Shown here piece after piece: positions 26,872 to 37,156 of a DNA stretch of 64,000 nucleotides. Numbering within the stretch: the first letter of the stretch is position 1; each line of letters opens with the position of its first letter. A program made the translations under genes and the position numbers. Source of the DNA: Alphaproteobacteria bacterium (GTDB taxonomy: Bacteria > Bacteroidota > Bacteroidia > Chitinophagales > Chitinophagaceae); contig JASGCT010000001.1 of assembly GCA_030053915.1 (NCBI GenBank), positions 62,001-126,000 on the forward strand, read 5' to 3'. The notes under the pieces are model-generated. The model was not told the origin of the DNA. It made no database searches and saw only the letters and a list, made by a program, of their open reading frames with translations.

Positions 26872-27609
26872 TTATAATGGCTTTATTTGCGAATTATACA
26901 TTTCTAAAAACTCCTTATTAATAAGTTCCCCTTCATCTAAATTACTAGAAGAATATATTTCTGGAATAAACTTTTTGTCAATCATAATATCAACAGCTGA
27001 AATTACAACAGCATGCAATATCATGGCGCCTAATGATGTTGACGTGGCAGCAATACTCCTATTAATTTCTGGAATAAATACACACGCATCCCCTACACAA
27101 CCTTGATTATCTAAGACAATGTCTGCAATCTGATACAATTTTTTACCCGAACTATGGCGAGACTCTTGAGCTTTAGAATGGGTTACATTGGTTAAAGCAA
27201 TTACTTTCATGCCACGTTTATGCGCTTCCTGAACCATTTCGATAATAACCGCGTTGCGTCCTGAGTTCGAGGCAATTATTAAACAATCGTTTTTTTTACA
27301 AGGATAGCGGCTTAAGATCAAGGTTGCATACCCACTAAGCCGTTCCATGTCGGTACTTTTAATGGCGCCGTTATGAAGCATTAAAGCGTCTTCTAAAATG
27401 GGATACACCCGCGCTAAGCCTCCTGCCCTATAAAACAATTCTTCTGCCATCATGTGCGAATGACCTGTACCAAAAGTATAAACAAAACCAGACGTCATAA
27501 TCGTTTCTGCTACGATGGCTCCAGCCGCTTCGATCGCCTCAAGTTGTGTCTCTACAACCCGAAATATTAAGTGTTGAATATGTGATAAATAGTGGATGTT
27601 ATTTTTCAT
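26872..27609 (-). CDS. SIS-domain sugar-phosphate-binding protein (UPF0309-like)
   Basis: 245 residues, one SIS domain. Motifs seen: FVYTFGTGHSHMMAEELFYRAGG, then CLIIASNSGRNAVIIEM, the SIS signature Ser-Asn-Ser-Gly, and VIALTNVTHSKAQ. The sequence closely follows the UPF0309 pattern (GGLARVYPILED and AATSTSLGAM). SIS proteins bind and often isomerise phosphosugars. It is the last gene of an operon with a GH20 hexosaminidase and a NagX-like protein, so a role in amino-sugar phosphate metabolism is likely; the exact reaction is not shown. Confidence 0.88.
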   Translation of the reverse strand: MKNNIHYLSHIQHLIFRVVETQLEAIEAAGAIVAETIMTSGFVYTFGTGHSHMMAEELFYRAGGLARVYPILEDALMLHNGAIKSTDMERLSGYATLILSRYPCKKNDCLIIASNSGRNAVIIEMVQEAHKRGMKVIALTNVTHSKAQESRHSSGKKLYQIADIVLDNQGCVGDACVFIPEINRSIAATSTSLGAMILHAVVISAVDIMIDKKFIPEIYSSSNLDEGELINKEFLEMYNSQIKPL

Positions 27610-27620
27610 AATATTTTATT

Positions 27621-28724
27621 TTAAAGTTTAATAAATATTTTTTTTCGATATAAAAACCAAGCAGGTATAAAATTAATACCAACATACATTAAAGCATAGA
27701 CCATACTAACTATTTTGGGAGCAACGCCACAGTCAGTTAAACCATTAAAAAAATGGATATTTAGCGTGGCACTTCCAAACGAAATGCCGTAAAAAACAAT
27801 TGCCAGAAGATCACCCAAAACATATACCGTAATGGCATTCGTGCCATAAATAATTCCGAATTGAGACCATTTTTGATAACCAAGAATATCTATTAAAAAC
27901 ATACAAGACGCCAAGGTCATACACGCCATGCCAGACGTAACAAAAACAAATGAACTAGACCAAATATTTTCATTGAGAGGAAAATCCCAATTCCAAACGA
28001 TACCCAAAGCAAAAGCCAAAAATCCAGTAAAAAACAAAATAATCGTTTTCCTTTCAAGGGTTAAGGAAGACACCAATATGTTTCCTATCAACATGCCCAT
28101 GATGCCCGTTGCAATGGCAGGGAAAGTACTTAAAATGCCTTCTGGATCCCAAGTGCCTTGCCACATCTTGCCAGGCAAGTATAATTGGTCTATCCAAGCT
28201 GCTAAATTTTTACCCGGTTCAAGCATTGTTTCGGTATATCCAGGTGTTATAATTTTTGTCATTGCAAGCCAATAGCCTATCAAAATAAAACACCCAAGAA
28301 AAGCTTGTTGTTTCCAATTGGTATGTAAAAAAATCACTCCGCAAACCCAAAAAACAATGGCAATTCTTGGTAACGTGCCCGTCCAACGCATATTTGCCCA
28401 ACTGATATTATCTAAAATGCCTATAAAATTCAACAAAATGCCTATAACCAATATTTTAAGTGAGCGGATTATAAGTTTAGAATACATGGTGTAAGGTTTT
28501 TCACCAGCTTGTATCCGTTTATGATATGCTAAGGTTATAGAAATTCCAACAATAAACAAAAAAAATGGCGCAATGAGATCGGTAAACGAGATTCCCCACC
28601 AGGTTGTGTGGTTTAAAGGTTCAAAAACATAATCGCCATTACCTGGAAAATTTACTAAAATCATAGCCGCTATTACAAAACCTCGTAGCGCATCTAAAGC
28701 TGCCAATCTATTATTTATCATCAT
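27621..28724 (-). CDS. NagX-like/HGSNAT-type membrane acyltransferase
   Basis: 367 residues with about ten membrane segments. The start RLAALDALRGFVIAAMILVN is the opening of the acyltransferase family that includes NagX and heparan-alpha-glucosaminide N-acetyltransferase; TTWWGISFTDLIAPFFLFIVG and RSLKILVIGILLN follow. Members move an acetyl group across the membrane onto an amino sugar. It lies 15 bases downstream of the GH20 gene and 11 bases upstream of the SIS gene. Confidence 0.88.
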   Translation of the reverse strand: MMINNRLAALDALRGFVIAAMILVNFPGNGDYVFEPLNHTTWWGISFTDLIAPFFLFIVGISITLAYHKRIQAGEKPYTMYSKLIIRSLKILVIGILLNFIGILDNISWANMRWTGTLPRIAIVFWVCGVIFLHTNWKQQAFLGCFILIGYWLAMTKIITPGYTETMLEPGKNLAAWIDQLYLPGKMWQGTWDPEGILSTFPAIATGIMGMLIGNILVSSLTLERKTIILFFTGFLAFALGIVWNWDFPLNENIWSSSFVFVTSGMACMTLASCMFLIDILGYQKWSQFGIIYGTNAITVYVLGDLLAIVFYGISFGSATLNIHFFNGLTDCGVAPKIVSMVYALMYVGINFIPAWFLYRKKIFIKL

Positions 28725-28739
28725 ATTAATATTTATTTA

Positions 28740-31334
28740 TTATTTAGATACTACAGTCCACGCGTTGCCACCGCGTCCCTTCTTATTAAAAGCTCGAATA
28801 TTTACAGAACCTTTTACCCGAACTGGCGCTGTATATTCTGGAGATGTATTTGTAGGTTCAGAGCCATCGGTAGTATAACGAACAATAAGTCCTGGAAAGG
28901 CTATATTAGATTTTAAAATGCCCTGGTCTATAATTGCTCCAACAGGTGGTATGCGGTAATTAAATTCGCCAAAATAAGCATCAAGAAATGGAAACGCCTT
29001 TTGCCCGATGCGGTTGCTTAGTTCGTTCCAGCCTTTTAAAATATCTGCATTGCGTTTTTTTAAATTGGCTTCTTCTTCCCAAAGCGGCGCTTTAGCCCAA
29101 GCTTTTTCAGCAAAGGCAAATAATTTAGGTATCACGTAATATTCCATCATAGACGCTCCTTTTACAGTTTCAGACCACAGCTGCGCTTGAACACCTATAA
29201 TATTTTTTTTACAGTCTGGTTTTAAACCTTGTTTATTAGAGAACGATTCTTGCGTTTCGGTTAATTGACTAAACATATTAAAATTCGCAGTTTTAAACAC
29301 ATTATATGGACATAGAACATAAGGGTCTATGGCATCTTGAAACCCGCCCCAATACAAGCCGGGCTCGGTTGGATCGGCATTATAAGCTAAATCGAAATAT
29401 AAATTGGTAACATTACATAATACCACTGGATAGCCCGAATTGGCAATACGATAACCTAAATCAATATTGTTGTCGGTATTATCCCAAACCAAAACGAATA
29501 CCTGTTTACCTACAAATTTTGGATTAACCACTACGTCTCCTTGGCTATTTTTATTGAGTACAATTTCTTCCCAACCTGAAACTTGTAAATTATATTTTTC
29601 TAAAATAGCCATTGATTTTTCTAAAAAATAACCTTGTAATTGGCGTGCATCTTGTATATTCGGTAAGGTTTTCATAAGAGCACTACAAAGAGGCGATTGG
29701 GTCCAAGCGCCTTTAGGCACTTCATCGCCACCAGTATTAAACATAGTCATTTTTAAACCAGCTTCTTGGTACATGCTTATAAAATCATTAACAACATAGT
29801 CATAAAAATGATACACCGAAGGCTGGGCAACACAAACAATATTATCTTTATACATTTGCGCAGACAGATACTCCGATTTGTCATTGGGATCTATTAATCG
29901 AAATTCTTGTGCTTTTTGAGTATCCTTTTTTGCCATATAATAGTCGTATCGGGCTTCCATAGCTTTTATAGCAGCTCGGGCATGACTTGGAAAACAAACT
30001 TCTGGTATCACTTGAATATGTCGTTGATTGGCATATTTTAATATGTCTATAAAATCTTGTCTGGTATAATAACCAGTACCATGATTGTTTTTTGAATTAG
30101 GGTCTGGTCCTGAACCAAATGAAGGTGTTAACCAATTTTTAGAATTCTTGGTATGCCCACGCTTGCTTCCAACTTCGGTGAGTTCCGGCAAGCCTTTTAT
30201 CTCGATACGCCAACCCTCATCTTCTGTTATTCGAATATTTAAAATATTAATTTTATATAAAGCTAAAACATCAATCAGTTTTAAAACAGCCTCTTTCTTT
30301 TGAAAATTACGAGCCACATCCAATAAAAATCCACGATAACTAAAGCGCGGTGCATCTTTAATATCAACAGCTTGAACCCCAAGATAGGCATTAGATTTGT
30401 CTGCCCAAATAAGTGACACCAAACTTTGAATACCATAAAATACACCTGCACCATCGTTCCCTGTTATCGTAATTCCTTGGTTTGGGCTCACTTCAAGATG
30501 ATAGGCTTCGGCAGATATACCAGTAACCTTAGTTGGAGCAACATGCAATTGAATTGTCTGTGCGTCTTTTATTGGATTGTTCGTTACTTTGGTTGTGAGC
30601 GATATATTAAATAATTTTTTTAGCGCATTTGCTAAATACTGGGCTTCATTTTCTAAATTGCTGGTATAACAAATTGTGGTTTTGTCGTGTATAGTTAAAG
30701 TACCAGCCCCTGTTAGCATCTGTATTGGGGTAGGTATAATTTTTCCAACCTGTGGTAAAGGCAGGGTCGATATGGATAAATTTTGTGTATAAATATTCGT
30801 AGGATTGGGTATATACTTTAATAATGACGTGTCTGGGAAGATCGTATTTAAATTTGTAAAAGGGCGAACTGTAAATTGTTGCGGCAATACAATAAACTCT
30901 TGATTGTTATCAGAAACTTCTGCAAAATACGCCCCGTTTGGGGCATCCTTTTCTTTAATCATGACCCCTTTGTAACGGTACTGAATTTTGAGTGAATCGG
31001 ATGCAGGAATTGTAAAAAGAGCGCCAGGTATAAAACGATACAAGTCGCCATTGATGTGCTCTACAACACCTAAGGCCGAGTCTGGTGTGTTATTACCCAT
31101 ATTCAGAGTATTTTGATTAAAATACAAAGCCCAACGAGAGGAGGTAATAGGTTCCGAGCTATTATTAAAAAATGTAAATTCGGCAACACAATCGCCATTG
31201 GCCATATTACCAACTAATTGCCAATCAACGCTTAATTGGCTAAGATTTGAAGAGTCGGTTTTATTGGTTTGGCATGTTGAAAATAAAATTACTATAATTA
31301 GTAATTTTAAAATGAATAGGTTTGTAAGTTTCAT
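28740..31334 (-). CDS. GH20 beta-N-acetylhexosaminidase, probable lipoprotein
   Basis: 864 residues. A signal peptide ends near Cys 21 (FSTC), suggesting lipidation. The N-terminal part (about 35-165) looks like the carbohydrate-binding CHB_HEX domain, about 190-320 like the GH20b domain, then the barrel: YRGFLLDVARNFQKKEAV, NILNIRITEDEGWRIEIK, VIPEVCFPSHARAAIK and the catalytic Asp-Glu pair in FNTGGDEVPKGAW at about 536-537. A C-terminal module (about 790-864) ends RVKGSVNIRAFNKKG, typical of chitobiase C-terminal domains. It removes GlcNAc or GalNAc from chitin-like or glycan ends. It is the first gene of the amino-sugar operon. Confidence 0.95.
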   Translation of the reverse strand: MKLTNLFILKLLIIVILFSTCQTNKTDSSNLSQLSVDWQLVGNMANGDCVAEFTFFNNSSEPITSSRWALYFNQNTLNMGNNTPDSALGVVEHINGDLYRFIPGALFTIPASDSLKIQYRYKGVMIKEKDAPNGAYFAEVSDNNQEFIVLPQQFTVRPFTNLNTIFPDTSLLKYIPNPTNIYTQNLSISTLPLPQVGKIIPTPIQMLTGAGTLTIHDKTTICYTSNLENEAQYLANALKKLFNISLTTKVTNNPIKDAQTIQLHVAPTKVTGISAEAYHLEVSPNQGITITGNDGAGVFYGIQSLVSLIWADKSNAYLGVQAVDIKDAPRFSYRGFLLDVARNFQKKEAVLKLIDVLALYKINILNIRITEDEGWRIEIKGLPELTEVGSKRGHTKNSKNWLTPSFGSGPDPNSKNNHGTGYYTRQDFIDILKYANQRHIQVIPEVCFPSHARAAIKAMEARYDYYMAKKDTQKAQEFRLIDPNDKSEYLSAQMYKDNIVCVAQPSVYHFYDYVVNDFISMYQEAGLKMTMFNTGGDEVPKGAWTQSPLCSALMKTLPNIQDARQLQGYFLEKSMAILEKYNLQVSGWEEIVLNKNSQGDVVVNPKFVGKQVFVLVWDNTDNNIDLGYRIANSGYPVVLCNVTNLYFDLAYNADPTEPGLYWGGFQDAIDPYVLCPYNVFKTANFNMFSQLTETQESFSNKQGLKPDCKKNIIGVQAQLWSETVKGASMMEYYVIPKLFAFAEKAWAKAPLWEEEANLKKRNADILKGWNELSNRIGQKAFPFLDAYFGEFNYRIPPVGAIIDQGILKSNIAFPGLIVRYTTDGSEPTNTSPEYTAPVRVKGSVNIRAFNKKGRGGNAWTVVSK

Positions 31335-31350
31335 AAAAAAAATTATAACG

Positions 31351-31358
31351 CGAAGCTA
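31351..31358 (-). promoter_or_regulatory. -7-like promoter box of the amino-sugar operon
   Basis: On the minus strand it reads TAGCTTCG, one base from TAnnTTTG, 16 bases upstream of the GH20 ATG. typA has the same TTCG variant. Confidence 0.4.
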
Positions 31359-31544
31359 CGACAATTTTTGAATATTTTAATATTTTTTTTAGAGTTGATT
31401 TTATGGCTTGGGCACTTTGCAATATGAAGATAGCCCCATCTTACTTCCATTATCAATTATACGGCGGTCAATATAGATTGTCGTTAACTCAACTTGATTT
31501 ATGTTATTCCATGTCAAAGTGCTGCTTTGTACTTTAAACAAATC

Positions 31545-32147
31545 TTATTTTCTTCTAAGATAATCCTCTTTAAAAGCGGCATAGTTCCCCTCAAACAAAG
31601 GCTCATTAGTTAAATGAGGATCTAATTCAAGTGCGCTATCAAAATCATGAATAGCATCTTTATAGTCTTTTAATTTGGCTTTTATAATACCTCGTAAAAA
31701 ATAATATAAGCCTTCATCGGGGTGCATCTCGATTGCAATATCAATATCGTATAAAGCACCGATGTTGTCACCTAAATATGTTTCGCATTTTGCTTTGTTA
31801 AAATAAACAATAGGTACGGGGGTAAATTCAAGAGCCGTTTCGAAATCTTTTAAAGCAGCTACGAAATCGTCTGTTCTATATTTTGCAACTCCACGAAATA
31901 AAAAAGTATAGATAAAACTAGAGTCTAAATCATAAGCCATTGTATAGTCTTCAATGGCGCCTTTAAAATCAAACAAACTAGATTTTGCGTAAGCGCGGTT
32001 ATAATAAGCAGGGGCAAGTTCAGGATCTATTGCAATGGCGCGGTTATAATCACTTATAGCACCTTCATAATCTAGCGATTGCGATTTTAAAATCCCCCTA
32101 TTATACCATACAAAACAAGAATTTGATTCAAACTCGTTGGTTTCCAT
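31545..32147 (-). CDS. TPR protein, 200 aa
   Basis: At least five consecutive 34-residue tetratricopeptide repeats fill residues 10-185. Clear ones are WYNRGILKSQSLDYEGAISD then YNRAIAIDPE, YYNRAYAKSSLFDFKGAIED, and FLRGIIKAKLKDYKDAIHD. There is no signal peptide, so a cytoplasmic protein-protein adaptor is expected. The partner is unknown. The gene has its own promoter (32172-32179) and is divergent from gyrB. Confidence 0.85.
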   Translation of the reverse strand: METNEFESNSCFVWYNRGILKSQSLDYEGAISDYNRAIAIDPELAPAYYNRAYAKSSLFDFKGAIEDYTMAYDLDSSFIYTFLFRGVAKYRTDDFVAALKDFETALEFTPVPIVYFNKAKCETYLGDNIGALYDIDIAIEMHPDEGLYYFLRGIIKAKLKDYKDAIHDFDSALELDPHLTNEPLFEGNYAAFKEDYLRRK

Positions 32148-32171
32148 ACTGTTTAATTAATTTTTATATTG

Positions 32172-32179
32172 CAAAGTTA
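32172..32179 (-). promoter_or_regulatory. -7 promoter box of the TPR gene
   Basis: On the minus strand TAACTTTG is an exact consensus match, 24 bases before the ATG at 32147. Confidence 0.55.
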
Positions 32180-32367
32180 CAATTCTTAATTTAAAAAACC
32201 AAAAAAGTTTCAAAAAACCATCTGAAATTGAGTCTGTTTTTTGTTTTTTATCTCAAAAAGAAGCACCGCCTTTTAAAAAAACTATTTTAAAGTTCAAAAA
32301 CCACCTATTTACTGAATTTTATAATTCTAAAATATATTTCATTTTTATCAAAATGTTTCAAAAATAA

Positions 32368-34380
<2,013 letters not shown>

Positions 34381-34399
34381 CCTCCTTTTTAAAATCATT

Positions 34400-35437
34400 A
34401 TGGAAAAACTAATTGACGAAATCAACCACCTAAAATTAAATATTCAAGCCGAAGTTATTGATAACGCTCAAAAAATAGAAGAGTTCCGTATTAAATATCT
34501 TGGAACTAAAGGCATTTTAAAAAACCTCATGATTTTTCTAAAAGATATTCCTATTCACCAAAAACCACAAGCCGGACAAATCTTAAACGACTTTAAATTT
34601 ATGGTTGAAGAAAAGTACAAAACTTTAAAAGAATCTTTTAGCCAAGAACCCGAACCTTTGCAACAATTTGATTACAGTTTGCCAGGAACACCCTTTAAAC
34701 TTGGTTCAAAACACCCACTTCGCATTGTATTAGACGACCTTACCCTCATCTTTAATAAAATGGGATTCTCAATTGAAGAAGGACCAGAAATTGAAGACGA
34801 TTGGCATAATTTTGAATCGATGAATTTACCCGAATTCCACCCTGCCCGTGATATGCAAGATACCTTTTATATTAAAAAATCAACCGATGTAACTCAAAAT
34901 GTGCTTTTAAGAACACATACCAGCAATACCCAAGCCCGAATTATGGAAAAACATAAACCCCCAATTCGAGTAGCGTGCCCTGGACGCGTTTATCGCAACG
35001 AAGCTGTTAGTGCTCGTTCCCATTGCTTTTTTCATCAAATAGAACTATTATATATCGATAAACACGTCAGTTTTGTCGATTTAAAACAAACCCTTTACTA
35101 TTTTGTTAAAGAATATTTTGGCGACGATGTAAACATTCGCTTTAGACCTAGCTATTTTCCTTTTACCGAACCCAGTGCCGAAATGGATATCAGTTGTATT
35201 ATTTGCAACGCCCAAGGTTGTAATATCTGCAAACATACTGGTTGGGTAGAAATTTTAGGTAGTGGTATGGTACACCCCAAAGTACTACAAAATTTTCATA
35301 TTGACCCCGAACTTTACACCGGATTTGCCGCTGGTATGGGGTTAGAACGTATAGCCCAATTAAAATATCAAGTTAACGACCTCCGTTTATACTCTCAAAA
35401 CGACATTCGATTTTTGAAACAATTCTCGTCCTTGTAA
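34400..35437 (+). CDS. pheS: Phenylalanyl-tRNA synthetase alpha subunit
   Basis: 345 residues, a normal length. The N-terminal coiled coil (residues 1-90) leads into the class II core: HPLRIVLDDL, GPEIEDDWHNFESMNLPEFHPARD, LLRTHTSNTQAR, the motif 2 region RVACPGRVYRNEAVSARSHCFFHQ and motif 3 GFAAGMGLERIAQLKY. It joins with PheT to charge tRNA-Phe. A Cys-rich segment (SCIICNAQGCNICKHTG) is retained, which some bacteria lack. It sits between gyrB and recO. Confidence 0.97.
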   Translation: MEKLIDEINHLKLNIQAEVIDNAQKIEEFRIKYLGTKGILKNLMIFLKDIPIHQKPQAGQILNDFKFMVEEKYKTLKESFSQEPEPLQQFDYSLPGTPFKLGSKHPLRIVLDDLTLIFNKMGFSIEEGPEIEDDWHNFESMNLPEFHPARDMQDTFYIKKSTDVTQNVLLRTHTSNTQARIMEKHKPPIRVACPGRVYRNEAVSARSHCFFHQIELLYIDKHVSFVDLKQTLYYFVKEYFGDDVNIRFRPSYFPFTEPSAEMDISCIICNAQGCNICKHTGWVEILGSGMVHPKVLQNFHIDPELYTGFAAGMGLERIAQLKYQVNDLRLYSQNDIRFLKQFSSL

Positions 35438-35438
35438 T

Positions 35439-36164
35439 ATGCACTATGCTGGCAAGGCAATTGTAATTCAGGTTACCCCATACCAAGATTCATGTATAAT
35501 CACAAAATTGTTTACCCCAGAATTTGGCATTTTAAGCTTTATTGTTAAAAGCATCCACGCCAAAGCCAAAACAAGCCCACCTAAATACCTTTTTTTTCAA
35601 GTTGGCTCTTTTATTCAAATAGAATTTGAATATCATGCCCTAAAAAATATTCAAAGTATTAAAAATGTACATTGGCATCGTTTATATAAATCAACGTATC
35701 ATCACGTGATAAAAATTGCCATTTTAATGTATATTACCGAAGTTCTATTAAAAGTGCTCGTGCAACCCGAAAAAAACGAAGACCTCTTTCAATTTATAGA
35801 AGACGTTTTAATGTTATTAGATACTTTGCCTGTAACGGAAACCAATAATATTCCCTTATTTTTTTTAACCAAATTGTCAGGTTTCTTAGGAATTTCAATA
35901 CAAGCTAACGAAGAAAAAACAGAACATACTACAAATGATATTTGGAAAAACGAACCCCAAAACACAGATCTAAACGACCCAGGTTTCCATATTCTTCTTT
36001 TACAAAAACTTGTATCACAATCAACGTATCAAGGGTATCAGTCTATAATCATCACCACCATGCAAAGGAGGGGTTTTTTAAATTATTTACATCGTTTTTA
36101 TGCGCTGCATGGCAAACCTCTTCATCCATTAAAAAGTATTGCTATTATGCAAACAATATTATAA
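35439..36164 (+). CDS. recO: DNA repair and recombination mediator RecO
   Basis: 241 residues. The OB-fold start MHYAGKAIVIQVTPYQDSC, then ITKLFTPEFGILSFIVKSIH, and a helical C-terminal domain (HHVIKIAILMYITEVLLKV, FIEDVLMLLDTLP) match RecO. The four-cysteine zinc finger found in some RecO proteins is missing, as is common in Bacteroidota. RecO helps load RecA on SSB-coated gaps. It starts 1 base after the pheS stop. Confidence 0.85.
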   Translation: MHYAGKAIVIQVTPYQDSCIITKLFTPEFGILSFIVKSIHAKAKTSPPKYLFFQVGSFIQIEFEYHALKNIQSIKNVHWHRLYKSTYHHVIKIAILMYITEVLLKVLVQPEKNEDLFQFIEDVLMLLDTLPVTETNNIPLFFLTKLSGFLGISIQANEEKTEHTTNDIWKNEPQNTDLNDPGFHILLLQKLVSQSTYQGYQSIIITTMQRRGFLNYLHRFYALHGKPLHPLKSIAIMQTIL

Positions 36165-36185
36165 ATGTTCGAACAAAAAAATTAT

Positions 36186-36596
36186 TTATTGTTCTTTAAT
36201 GGCTTCCATAATGGTTTGGGTTAACTGGGTATATAACTCCAGCCAAGACAATTCCATTTCTTTTGTCCAATTATTATCTAATTCCTGAGCTAAGGTCCAT
36301 AACAACGCCTTTCCTACATAGTCGTACATCTCGGCTTTTACCCCATATAAAGTATGCCTTTGGGCTAAACGTTTTAGGTCTATCGTAACCTCCTCCAAAG
36401 TGTCTAACTTGGCTACTATATAACCCAGCATGGTTATTAATTTTGAAGCCTGTTCGTTGATATCATTAACAAATAGCTTTTTGGTTTCTGGGGCAATTTG
36501 AAATAAATGGTTGTAAAACAAGATTCCAAAATCTACAGGATCCCTTCCAATTAAGTCCCAGGATTTTTTGATTAATTTTTTTTGATTTTCTGTCAT
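36186..36596 (-). CDS. Bacterial globin
   Basis: 136 residues, a single-domain globin. It shows KKSWDLIGRDPVDFGILFYNHLF (A-B helices), APETKKLF with the CD1 Phe at 42, and the proximal haem His 81 in LAQRHTLYGVKAEMYDYV, then GKALLWTLAQEL in the G-H region. It would bind haem and react with O2 or NO. It lies 9 bases after the glutathione peroxidase gene and is the last gene of the run starting with the giant protein. Confidence 0.9.
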   Translation of the reverse strand: MTENQKKLIKKSWDLIGRDPVDFGILFYNHLFQIAPETKKLFVNDINEQASKLITMLGYIVAKLDTLEEVTIDLKRLAQRHTLYGVKAEMYDYVGKALLWTLAQELDNNWTKEMELSWLELYTQLTQTIMEAIKEQ

Positions 36597-36605
36597 AAGA
36601 TATTT

Positions 36606-37145
36606 TTATTTATTAATTAGATTTTCGATACTAGGACTTAAAGGATCTACGCCACTATCAAAATGTTGCATTATAAAGCCATTCTCGTCTATTAAGAATT
36701 TATTAAAATTCCAACTAATACTTGCATCCATAACTCCATTTAATTTTTTTTCCGTAAGCCATGCATATACAGACGAAATATGTTTGCCTTTTACGTCAAT
36801 TTTTTCACCAAGTATAAAGCTTACTCCATAATTTTTATTACAAAAATTTTTTATGTCTTGATTGGAACCAGGTTCTTGCCCTAAAAACTGATTACAAGGA
36901 AATCCCACTACTATTAATTTGTCTTTATACTTCTCGTACAATGTTTCTAATCCTTTATATTGCTTGGTATATCCACATTTTGAAGCCGTATTTACAATTA
37001 AAATTTTTTTTCCTTTAAAGCTACTAAACGATACCGTATTGCCATTTATATCTTTAAATTCTAAAGGGTGAATACTAGTTTGGCTATACACCACTGGGGT
37101 CAAAAGTCCAAAATTTGTTAATAAAGCAATCCAAAATTTTTTCAT
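36606..37145 (-). CDS. Exported glutathione-peroxidase-like thiol peroxidase
   Basis: 179 residues. A signal peptide of about 21 residues (ending VVYSQ) precedes the GPx fold. The catalytic set is complete with Cys in place of selenocysteine: Cys 57 in NTASKCGYTKQY, Gln 86 in GFPCNQF and Trp 145-Asn 146 in SWNFNKF. It would reduce peroxides in the periplasm, probably with thioredoxin-like reductants. It starts 11 bases after the end of the giant adhesin gene and ends 9 bases before the globin start. Confidence 0.94.
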   Translation of the reverse strand: MKKFWIALLTNFGLLTPVVYSQTSIHPLEFKDINGNTVSFSSFKGKKILIVNTASKCGYTKQYKGLETLYEKYKDKLIVVGFPCNQFLGQEPGSNQDIKNFCNKNYGVSFILGEKIDVKGKHISSVYAWLTEKKLNGVMDASISWNFNKFLIDENGFIMQHFDSGVDPLSPSIENLINK

Positions 37146-37156
37146 AATAATTTTTT

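Noticed and set aside
31403-31537. 44-residue open frame between the GH20 and TPR genes
   Set aside because: No promoter box or protein-like features; it is short and lies in a region with no supporting signal.
36165-36194. Six-base stem GAACAA/TTGTTC between recO and the globin gene as a terminator
   Set aside because: It is short and AT-rich and overlaps the globin stop; a real terminator cannot be claimed.
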